Positions 54,784 through 61,459 of a stretch of 64,000 nt of DNA are shown piece by piece. Source of the DNA: Chloroherpetonaceae bacterium (GTDB lineage Bacteria; Bacteroidota; Chlorobiia; Chlorobiales; Chloroherpetonaceae). The DNA lies in contig JANQGG010000032.1 in the NCBI GenBank assembly GCA_028277445.1, forward strand, positions 1-64,000. Reading direction: 5' to 3'. A program made the position numbers and the translations under genes. Each line of letters opens with the position of its first letter. Positions within the stretch are counted from its first letter, which is position 1. The notes under the pieces were generated by a model that had not been told where the DNA came from, searched no databases, and was given only the letters and a program-made list of their open reading frames with translations.

Positions 54784-56901
54784 ATGTCTGAACAAAGTTC
54801 TTTTAAACGAACATTAGTGACAACAGCTCTCCCTTATGCTAACGGCCCGGTTCATTTAGGCCATCTGGCAGGCGTGTATCTCCCTGCAGATATTTATGTA
54901 AGATTCAAGCGTTTGAAAGGCGAAGACATTCTCCATGTTGGCGGCTCGGATGAGCATGGCGTGCCCATTACGCTAACCGCTGAAAAGGAAGGCGTATCGC
55001 CACAGGTTGTTGTTGATAGGTATCATGAACAAAATTTTAAAGCCTTTGAAAAATGCAACATTTCGTTTGATCATTATGGCCGTACTTCCTCCCCGGTTCA
55101 TCATAAAACCGCACAGGAATTTTTCAGCGATATTGAAAAAACAGGCGTTTTGGTAAAAAAAACCGAAAAGCACTTTTTTGATGAAAAAGCTGGCCATTTT
55201 CTTTCGGATCGTTATGTTACCGGAACATGCCCGGTTTGTGGAAATCCCGATGCAAATGGCGATCAGTGCGAAAAGTGCGGCACGTATCTTTCGGCAACGG
55301 AGCTTATCGACCCGAAAAGTAAAGTAAGTGGTGAGGTGCCCGTTTTAAAAGATACATTACACTGGTATTTTCCTCTCGGCAAATTTCAGCAGCGCCTGGA
55401 AAGCTACATCGACTCGCATGCTAAAACTTGGCGACAAAATGTGGTCAATTATTCCCAAACCTGGTTGAAGCAAGGTCTTTCGGATCGGGCCATAACGCGC
55501 GATCTCTCCTGGGGAATTAAAGTTCCGTTGGAAAGTGAGGAAGCCCGGGATAAAGTGCTTTATGTCTGGTTTGATGCCGTGTTGGGCTACATTTCATCCA
55601 CCAAAGAATGGGCGGCCCTGAAAGGTGATTACGAGCGTTGGAAAACTTATTGGCAATCGCCCGATACCCGCTTGATCCACTTTATCGGAAAAGATAATGT
55701 GGTGTTCCATACCTTAATGTTCCCGGCGATTTTGATGGCTAAAAATGATGCGACAAGCGAAGGCTATATATTGGCAGAGAATGTCCCTTCATCGGAATTT
55801 ATGAATTTTGAAGGCAAGAAGTTTTCTAAGTCTAGAAATTACGCCGTTTATCTTGGCGAGTTTTTGGAAACATTTCCTGCCGATACGCTCCGTTACACGA
55901 TTGCCATAAACTACCCCGAAAATCGCGACACCGATTTTAGCTGGAAAGATTTTCAGAACAGAACCAATGGCGAACTGGCCGACACGTTGGGCAATTTTGT
56001 TAAACGCGCCGTTGATTTTACAAATTCAAAGTTTCAAGGTGAAGTACCCGCTGAATGTAGCGATGAAGATTGGAAAGCATTAGGCGAGGAGTGGCATACT
56101 AACTATCAACGCTATGAGTCGGCTATTGAAGCATTTCATATACGTGATACGGCCATAGCAGCCATGGATTTTGCACGATTTGCCAACCGTTACTTAACCG
56201 AATCCGAACCGTGGAAAGTACTTAAAACCAATCCGGACCAGGCAGCAAAAACAATTGCGGTATGCCTGAATCTGTGTTATACGCTTGCTATGGCCTTTTT
56301 TCCGGTTATCCCGGATACATCCCGTAAAATTTTAATCATGCTTGGCATTGGCGACAGGATCCCTGATGAAGCAACGCCGGGTATCAATCGTTGGCAAAAG
56401 GCATTTAAGCCGCGGCTAGCGAAAGGCCACAAATTGAGCGGACATTCGGAAATTTTGTTTAAGAAAATTGAAGATAAAGACCTTGAGCCTGAGCTTAAAA
56501 AGATTGAAGCCATGCTCGCGGCAAATGCGCAAACCGAAGCAGAGCAACCATCTGCCAAGTTTGAGGCACTTAAACCAAACATATCGTTTGAAGACTTTAG
56601 TAAAGTTGACCTGCGTGTGGCTACCGTACTTGAATGCGAAGCAGTTCCAAAAACCAATAAGCTATTGAAGCTGGTTTTACAGCTCGGCCCGGAAAAGCGA
56701 CAGGTTCTTGCCGGAATTGCTGAATTCTACAAACCCGATACACTGGTTGGAAAAAATGTAGTATTGGTGGCTAATTTGGCGCCCAAGAAAATGCGCGGTT
56801 TGGAATCTCAGGGAATGATTTTAGCTGTAGAAGGAAACAATGGGGAATTGAACATCGTTGAACCAACTGGTAAGAATATTAACGGAAATATTGTTCGTTA
56901 A
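54784..56901 (+). CDS. metG: Methionyl-tRNA synthetase
   Basis: This enzyme charges initiator and elongator tRNA-Met. The 705-residue protein has the HIGH-type motif PYANGPVHLGHLAG (18-31), a four-Cys zinc knuckle CPVCGNPDANGDQCEKCG (near 149-166) and KMSKS as KFSKS (near 347-351). A C-terminal Trbp111/EMAP-type tRNA-binding domain (about 600-705, DLRVATVLECE) mediates dimerisation. It is directly followed by the initiator tRNA gene. Confidence 0.97.
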   Translation: MSEQSSFKRTLVTTALPYANGPVHLGHLAGVYLPADIYVRFKRLKGEDILHVGGSDEHGVPITLTAEKEGVSPQVVVDRYHEQNFKAFEKCNISFDHYGRTSSPVHHKTAQEFFSDIEKTGVLVKKTEKHFFDEKAGHFLSDRYVTGTCPVCGNPDANGDQCEKCGTYLSATELIDPKSKVSGEVPVLKDTLHWYFPLGKFQQRLESYIDSHAKTWRQNVVNYSQTWLKQGLSDRAITRDLSWGIKVPLESEEARDKVLYVWFDAVLGYISSTKEWAALKGDYERWKTYWQSPDTRLIHFIGKDNVVFHTLMFPAILMAKNDATSEGYILAENVPSSEFMNFEGKKFSKSRNYAVYLGEFLETFPADTLRYTIAINYPENRDTDFSWKDFQNRTNGELADTLGNFVKRAVDFTNSKFQGEVPAECSDEDWKALGEEWHTNYQRYESAIEAFHIRDTAIAAMDFARFANRYLTESEPWKVLKTNPDQAAKTIAVCLNLCYTLAMAFFPVIPDTSRKILIMLGIGDRIPDEATPGINRWQKAFKPRLAKGHKLSGHSEILFKKIEDKDLEPELKKIEAMLAANAQTEAEQPSAKFEALKPNISFEDFSKVDLRVATVLECEAVPKTNKLLKLVLQLGPEKRQVLAGIAEFYKPDTLVGKNVVLVANLAPKKMRGLESQGMILAVEGNNGELNIVEPTGKNINGNIVR

Positions 56902-56915
56902 TTTTAAGCCATACC

Positions 56916-56944
56916 TTGTTTTTTAAGAAGTTGTTTTGTATAAT
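56916..56944 (+). promoter_or_regulatory. Promoter of the initiator tRNA gene
   Basis: TTGTTT (56916-56921) and a perfect TATAAT (56939-56944) are separated by 17 bp. They end 34 bp before the tRNA, so the tRNA is likely transcribed independently of metG. Confidence 0.65.
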
Positions 56945-56978
56945 AAGGGCTTCCTGAACAAGGAAAAAACAATAACAT

Positions 56979-57055
<77 letters not shown>

Positions 57056-57061
57056 GGTAAG

Positions 57062-57095
57062 GCGTGTCTCATAAGTATTTGAGGTGCGCTTTTTT
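57062..57095 (+). terminator. Terminator of the tRNA gene
   Basis: A 10-bp stem with three G-T wobbles (GCGTGTCTCA with TGAGGTGCGC, 8-nt loop) is followed by six T, beginning 7 bp after the tRNA 3' end. Confidence 0.7.
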
Positions 57096-57160
57096 ATTTC
57101 GAACAATTTTAAATTAATTAAGATTTGGTTCTATTTCTGGATTTCAAATTCAGTATTGCC

Positions 57161-57253
57161 ATGTCGGTTATATTAAACCATAAAGAGGAAAGTTATACCA
57201 CAAAAGTTGTGTTAAAAAGTAAAACAGATGTTATTCAACGGATGAAACGATAA
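57161..57253 (+). CDS. Possible 30-codon ORF
   Basis: This short frame between the tRNA terminator and the DUF4160 gene encodes a basic, Lys/Thr-rich peptide without recognised family. No good ribosome-binding site. It may be chance or the remnant of a small accessory gene in this variable stretch. Confidence 0.2.
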   Translation: MSVILNHKEESYTTKVVLKSKTDVIQRMKR

Positions 57254-57374
57254 GTTTCTTTTTTATCATTTATATGATAGGATGAGTATGTATGTAACAT
57301 GGATATGCTTTTGTATTCGTTTATGCTTTTCTTTTATTGGTGATATCGAACATAGAGCATTAACTTAAAATCAT

Positions 57375-57390
57375 AGCGTTTAAAAACGCT
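57375..57390. promoter_or_regulatory. Hyphenated palindrome before the first DUF4160 gene
   Basis: AGCGTTT and AAACGCT flank a 2-bp centre, 13 bp before the ATG and just upstream of an AAAAGGA ribosome-binding site (57391-57397). It could be an operator for autoregulation or a 5'-UTR hairpin. Confidence 0.45.
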
Positions 57391-57403
57391 AAAAGGACGA
57401 ATA

Positions 57404-57652
57404 ATGCCTGAAATATCAAGATTTTTGGGAATTATTATTTCAATGTATTTTGATGAACATAACCCTCCACATTTTCATGTAAAGTATAATGAATATCGCG
57501 CATCCATGAGTATAAAAGATTTGAATATTATTGCCGGATTTCTTCCTGCGAAAGTTCGAGGGCTTGTGGAAGAATGGGCGGAATTACATCAGGATGAACT
57601 CCTAGAAATGTGGGAGACACAAATATTTCATCGTATTAAACCACTTGTCTAA
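57404..57652 (+). CDS. DUF4160 protein (pair 1)
   Basis: This 82-residue protein has the DUF4160 signature: an N-terminal strand, then FDEHNPPHFHVKYNEY (16-31) with the conserved His residues, and IIAGFLPAKVRGLVEEW. The C-terminal helix is acidic. Family members are usually paired with DUF2442 genes, as here (15-bp gap), and are sometimes listed as possible toxin-antitoxin components without demonstrated activity. A good AAGGA site supports the start. A second, diverged DUF4160 copy is at 61034. Confidence 0.85.
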   Translation: MPEISRFLGIIISMYFDEHNPPHFHVKYNEYRASMSIKDLNIIAGFLPAKVRGLVEEWAELHQDELLEMWETQIFHRIKPLV

Positions 57653-57667
57653 TCTCAGGAGACCATT

Positions 57668-57937
57668 ATGGATAGTATTTATATTTTAGAAGCTACCTAT
57701 GTAAAGGATTTTAGGATATTTTTAAAATTCAATACAGGAGAATCAGGAGAAGTCGATTTAAAGGATATTATTTATAAATATAATATTGCTGAATCATTAC
57801 GCGATCCAGTTCAATTTTCAAAGTTTTATCTTGATTCTTGGCCCACACTTGCTTGGGAGTGCGGTTTTGATATTGCACCCGAATCTTTGTATTACAAGTT
57901 AACCGGTAAAGATGAAATGAGTTTGAAAGCTCCCTAA
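57668..57937 (+). CDS. DUF2442 protein (pair 1)
   Basis: This 89-residue protein of the DUF2442 family runs: an N-terminal beta-hairpin (ILEATYVKDFRIFLKFNTGE), then DLKDI and the family end WECGFDIAPESLYYKL, in which WP...ALxWxxGxDIAPExLY is conserved. It follows the DUF4160 gene by 15 bp; an AGGAG element at 57657-57661 precedes its ATG. Function is unknown. The Trp-Pro-Thr-Leu-Ala-Trp core is the best diagnostic. Confidence 0.85.
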   Translation: MDSIYILEATYVKDFRIFLKFNTGESGEVDLKDIIYKYNIAESLRDPVQFSKFYLDSWPTLAWECGFDIAPESLYYKLTGKDEMSLKAP

Positions 57938-58024
57938 ATAAATTTTTTGTTTGGTGTGTAAATAGCGCTGCCAAATTCAATTGATGTTCTTCCAATTGGC
58001 TATTTTGGGCTTAATTATAAAGAT

Positions 58025-58888
58025 TCATTCAAACACAATGGTTTTCCGCCCATGAACCAGCACCCGATGCTGAAAGTGATTGTGAAGAGCCCTCGCCAAA
58101 ACCAATCGCTCCAAATCCCGTCCCTTTCGGATCAAATCCTTTAGATTGTCTTTATGTGAAACCCGAATGATATCCTGTTCAATGATTGGGCCTTCATCCA
58201 GATCTTCCGTGACATAATGGCTGGTAGCGCCGATGATCTTCACCCCACGCTGATAGGCTTGTTTATAAGGATTGCCGCCTACAAACGCCGGCAGAAACGA
58301 ATGATGGATATTAATGATCTTGTTAGGGTAAGCTTTTACAAACATGGGCGAAAGAATTTGCATGTACCGCGCCAATACAATGGTATCAATCTTATGTTCG
58401 GCAAGCAGGCTTAGCTCAGTATCTTCCTGCATGGGTTTGTTTTCTTTCGTGATCGGAAAATGGTGAAACGGTATTTCATGCTGCTCTGCAATGGGTTTAG
58501 CATCAAGGTGATTGGATACCATTAAGGCAATATCAATATTGAACTCACCCATTTTGTGACGCCACAGAATTTCGTTCAGGCAGTGATCGTATTTGGAGAC
58601 AAACACCGCTACCCTTGTAGGCTGTTCCAGAAACGTGATATCCCATGCCGCATTAAATTCTTTAGCTAAAGGCTCAAAGGCGTTTTTTACATCTTCAGGT
58701 GGAATGGTAAACTGCTTCATATCCCAGGAGACGCGAATGAAAAACATCTGCTCATCCTGATCCACATGCTCGTCCAAATCCAGGATGTTGCCGTGGCGTT
58801 CAAAAATAAAATGTGATATTCTCGATACGAGTCCAATCCTGTCGCAGCAGGAGAGCAATAATACAGCGGTTAATGATGGTGAAGGCAT
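58025..58888 (-). CDS. purU: Formyltetrahydrofolate deformylase
   Basis: This enzyme hydrolyses 10-formyl-THF to formate and THF, feeding purine synthesis or balancing one-carbon pools. The 287 residues have an N-terminal ACT domain (about 8-85). The formyltransferase-like catalytic domain follows, with MVSNH, the catalytic NIHHSFLPAF block and GATSHYVTEDLDEGPIIEQ carrying the conserved Asp. The gene lies between the two accessory DUF pairs but looks ordinary. Confidence 0.95.
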   Translation of the reverse strand: MPSPSLTAVLLLSCCDRIGLVSRISHFIFERHGNILDLDEHVDQDEQMFFIRVSWDMKQFTIPPEDVKNAFEPLAKEFNAAWDITFLEQPTRVAVFVSKYDHCLNEILWRHKMGEFNIDIALMVSNHLDAKPIAEQHEIPFHHFPITKENKPMQEDTELSLLAEHKIDTIVLARYMQILSPMFVKAYPNKIINIHHSFLPAFVGGNPYKQAYQRGVKIIGATSHYVTEDLDEGPIIEQDIIRVSHKDNLKDLIRKGRDLERLVLARALHNHFQHRVLVHGRKTIVFE

Positions 58889-58936
58889 AAGTCTTGTTAA
58901 AAAAATATGGTGTTATCCGGGATTTTGTGACGCTAT

Positions 58937-59458
58937 TTATTTATTAAAATCCAGGTGCAGTAAACTGGGTTGAATGCCAGTATTGGCTTGATATTTCCCA
59001 CTCGAATAATTTTCAAAATCACCTTCAATGCTGTGGTAGTAGATTTGGCAAACTTCTACTTCGGGGTAGATGCGTATAGGCTGCACACAGAAGATCTCAA
59101 GCGTCCAATAGCCTTTAAAGCCCACATCCCCAAATCCGGCTGTGACATGAATAAACAAACCCAGCCGACCGATAGAGGAGCGTCCCTCAAGCATGGGCAC
59201 ATAATTATGGGTTTCGGTGTATTCCACGGTTCTACCCAGATAGAGCTTGTTGGGCTCTAAAACCAATCCTTCAGCTGGAATGGTAAGCTTTTCCGTTGGA
59301 TTGGGGAGTTTCATATCTAGCGGAGATTGGCTATAAACCAAAAGCTCGTTATGCAATTTAAGGTTGTAACTGTTTGGATTGAGCTGGCCTTGGTTAAAGG
59401 GCTCAATGAGAATATCGGTGCCAATTTTGTTTTCTATTTCTTTGCCGGAAAGGATCAT
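58937..59458 (-). CDS. dcd: dCTP deaminase
   Basis: This enzyme deaminates dCTP to dUTP, a source of dUMP for ThyX. The 173-residue trimeric dUTPase-fold protein has the EGRSSIGRLGLFIHVTAGF block (109-127) with catalytic Glu and Ser-Arg residues, then GDVGFKGYWTLEI, and QANTGIQPS near the C-terminus. It is slightly shorter than the E. coli enzyme. The remnant of a toxin gene ends 21 bp before its start codon. Confidence 0.94.
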   Translation of the reverse strand: MILSGKEIENKIGTDILIEPFNQGQLNPNSYNLKLHNELLVYSQSPLDMKLPNPTEKLTIPAEGLVLEPNKLYLGRTVEYTETHNYVPMLEGRSSIGRLGLFIHVTAGFGDVGFKGYWTLEIFCVQPIRIYPEVEVCQIYYHSIEGDFENYSSGKYQANTGIQPSLLHLDFNK

Positions 59459-59479
59459 AAGCCGTGAATTTTAATTACT

Positions 59480-59533
59480 TTAATAAGCTCTACTTAGCCT
59501 AACTTGAGGGTGAAAAACAGTGTTGAACTTCAT
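59480..59533 (-). pseudogene. ParE/RelE-like toxin remnant, 17 codons
   Basis: The peptide begins MKFNTVFHPQV, a typical opening of ParE/RelE-family toxins, and hits a stop after 17 codons, just before dcd. Its ATG overlaps the stop of the upstream antitoxin-like frame by 4 bp (ATGA), the classical toxin-antitoxin junction. The remainder of the roughly 95-residue toxin is absent, so a deletion is likely. Confidence 0.65.
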
Positions 59534-59766
59534 TTGCTAGTTATAAATGATTCAATTTCATTCCAGGAAATAGGCATTACCTCGCCAGGCTCAATTTCTT
59601 TAATACGCTTTTCAATCTCGGTTATCCATTCATCTTCATGGCCTTCAACGACATCCAAACTTTGAATCAATAAATTGGTCATATCCGTTTTTTGATTGGC
59701 AGGCAATCGTAAAATTTCGCGAGCAAGTTGTGGTAATGAGTTTATAAGTTTAATTAATTCTTTTAG
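59530..59766 (-). pseudogene. PF09720-type (TIGR02574) antitoxin, start lost
   Basis: A 78-codon open frame shows the addiction-module antitoxin pattern: EILRLPANQKTDMTNLLIQS (18-37), a Glu-rich helix DEWITEIEKRIKEIE, and the C-terminal VMPISWNEIES that typically wraps the toxin. An in-frame stop lies immediately upstream (59767-59769), and no ATG precedes codon 29; a TTG at codon 21 is the only other initiator. Either it is translated from that TTG or it is dead. It overlaps the toxin remnant in the usual order. Confidence 0.7.
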
Positions 59767-59908
59767 TTAGAGTTTAACGAAAGATACGTGAAAATTCTGA
59801 GAAAGAGTACTTTAGAAAGATTTGTGAGGAATTGGTTTAAGTTGGTATTGAAAGTTTGTTATTTATGATCTTGCCAGCAGAACGATAGCATATGCCATAT
59901 AGCAATTC

Positions 59909-60556
59909 TTACTCTTCATGCTTTAATTCTTGGTTTAAAACTTCGCTCAGTTGCTTAGCTCTGTTCATGATCATAAAGTGACCAGCTTTGGAGATTACCC
60001 TGACATTTTCATTTTTGGGGTATTTAAGCAACCTGTCCGATGAGCCGTGAATTCGTATCATGTTCATGGGTATGTGCCGGTTATCCCATCGTGCGATTTC
60101 ATGTGATGCCCATCTGAGAAAATCAATATCTGTATCAGCGATGACTTGTTTCAAAACGAGTTGATAGCGTGGTTCTGAAACCCCGAAGAACCAATTGGCC
60201 ATAAAGGGAGCAGGTTTCATGAGACTATCGGGCGTGACGTTAAAAAGCCCGGCCCGGCCATAGATCCGGTAAATGAGTGGTATATCTGATTTACTCATAG
60301 CCGATGAGATGAGGACGATTTTATGAGGACCAATAATTTTGCTGAGTTCAATGGCGAGCATGCCCCCGAATGAGATACCGATGATTGAGAAAGGTCCATT
60401 TAAATCAATCTGCCGGGCGAATCTATTGGCATAGCTTTGGATGGATTCGTTGGGTTTGGGTTCAATCCACTGAAGAGGTATCAGTTCAAAATCCAGTTCA
60501 AGTTCAGAAAATACTCTTTCATCTACGCCTAGCCCGCCTATGCCATATACTTTCAT
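59909..60556 (-). CDS. Alpha/beta hydrolase
   Basis: This 215-residue short alpha/beta hydrolase has the nucleophile elbow GISFGG with Ser62, an Asp in IHGSSDRLL and a C-terminal AGHFMIMNRA with the His. The N-terminus lacks the normal HG oxyanion motif and starts directly with the VYGIGGLGVDERVF strand, which may serve that role. Substrate unknown. It stands between the decayed toxin-antitoxin module and the second DUF2442/DUF4160 pair. Confidence 0.83.
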   Translation of the reverse strand: MKVYGIGGLGVDERVFSELELDFELIPLQWIEPKPNESIQSYANRFARQIDLNGPFSIIGISFGGMLAIELSKIIGPHKIVLISSAMSKSDIPLIYRIYGRAGLFNVTPDSLMKPAPFMANWFFGVSEPRYQLVLKQVIADTDIDFLRWASHEIARWDNRHIPMNMIRIHGSSDRLLKYPKNENVRVISKAGHFMIMNRAKQLSEVLNQELKHEE

Positions 60557-60736
60557 GTTTTGATGATTTTAATATTCGTGGTAACAGTCTGGCAAATTAG
60601 ACCTTGTTGCGTTTTATGCCCGAACGGCGCAAAAAACAAAATTGCGTTTATGAGGAATATTTTTGATTGATATTGATTGATAAAGAGAATCAACAGAAAA
60701 ATATGTTTAAAAATAAGCTTTGTCAAAGAAGAGTAC

Positions 60737-60771
60737 TAAAATTTAAATGGCTTCTGGGCGCCAATGAAAAA
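60737..60771. repeat. Left imperfect direct repeat flanking DUF pair 2
   Basis: It contains TAAAATTT and then, after 6 bp, a 21-bp block centred on GCGCCAATGA. It matches the right copy at 61301-61338 (8/8 in the first block, 18/21 in the second). It lies just beyond the stop of the DUF2442 gene. Confidence 0.5.
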
Positions 60772-60777
60772 TCAACT

Positions 60778-61056
60778 TTAAGCGCTTAAACCTTTGTGGT
60801 GTTTGGGTGGAGTAGCAGGAATTCCATAAAGTAAACCGCTTGCACTTATATCTTCATCAATATCAGGCCAATGAACACCGGTCCGACTGGGATTGATAAT
60901 AAAGTTTTGCCGTTCTTTTTCCGTAGCATTGCTTAATCGCCACGACCAGGCTAATGGGACTGAAATTGTACGACCATCTTCCAAATCGGCAGTAATTAAA
61001 TATTCATCAATCGCAATATGTTTAATTCTTGGATCAATACTTGCCACAGTGCTCAT
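60778..61056 (-). CDS. DUF2442 protein (pair 2)
   Basis: This 92-residue DUF2442 protein of the subgroup with DGRTISVPLAWSWRLSNAT (27-45) has the family end GVHWPDIDEDISASGLLYG. It differs from the DUF2442 copy at 57668 in almost every residue, so the two are separate acquisitions rather than a recent duplication. Its start overlaps the 3' end of the DUF4160 gene by 23 bp, implying translational coupling. Function unknown; DUF2442 proteins are sometimes suggested as DNA-binding partners of DUF4160. Confidence 0.85.
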   Translation of the reverse strand: MSTVASIDPRIKHIAIDEYLITADLEDGRTISVPLAWSWRLSNATEKERQNFIINPSRTGVHWPDIDEDISASGLLYGIPATPPKHHKGLSA

Positions 61057-61276
61057 TCCATGCCTCCTCGATTAAAAGTTTATTCTTTTCAATAATTCTT
61101 TTGATTTTATTGATCTCTTTTGGATTAAATCCATAATTGGCCGCAAGACTTATTGGTTCAATCCAAAATTTGCAACTTAAATTGTCTTTTTCAATATGAA
61201 CATGAATTGGTTCATTACAATCAAAGCTATAAAAATAAAACCTAAAACCATTAGATAGTTTTTTTATGGTGGGCAT
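61034..61276 (-). CDS. DUF4160 protein (pair 2)
   Basis: This 80-residue DUF4160 protein starts at the ATG 61276 with the family opening MPTIKKLSNGFRFYFYS. The DCNEPIHVHIEKDN block (19-32) holds the His-X-His motif that matches PPHFHV of the other copy. The frame is open to 61399, but that extension has no family resemblance. It is the upstream gene of the pair; in pair 1 DUF4160 is also first. Confidence 0.85.
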   Translation of the reverse strand: MPTIKKLSNGFRFYFYSFDCNEPIHVHIEKDNLSCKFWIEPISLAANYGFNPKEINKIKRIIEKNKLLIEEAWNEHCGKY

Positions 61277-61300
61277 ATTTCTAAAAGAGTGAAAATTCGT

Positions 61301-61338
61301 TAAAATTTCTAATCGCTCTTCAGAGCGCCAATGATAAA
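61301..61338. repeat. Right imperfect direct repeat with palindrome upstream of DUF pair 2
   Basis: This is the second copy of the repeat at 60737-60771. It also holds a hyphenated palindrome, CGCTCT and AGAGCG with a 2-bp centre (61314-61327), 38-51 bp before the DUF4160 start, a plausible operator. Confidence 0.5.
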
Positions 61339-61459
61339 CAAAACGGCCGAAGCCCGGAGGATTAAAAGACTTCCTTAGGCACGTAAACATGAAAGACAAG
61401 CTCGCCCGAATTCAAAGCCTCTATCAGCATTTTAAAACCACATAGCAATGGAGATTCCG

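Noticed and set aside
61277-61399. N-terminal extension of the second DUF4160 protein
   Set aside because: Family proteins begin at MPTIKKL (61276); the extension overlaps the direct repeat and palindrome and has no conserved features.
61389-61445. 18-codon plus-strand frame between the DUF4160 start region and ppc
   Set aside because: Reads like the tail of a protein but is too short, starts within a region whose upstream frame has a stop, and no family can be named.
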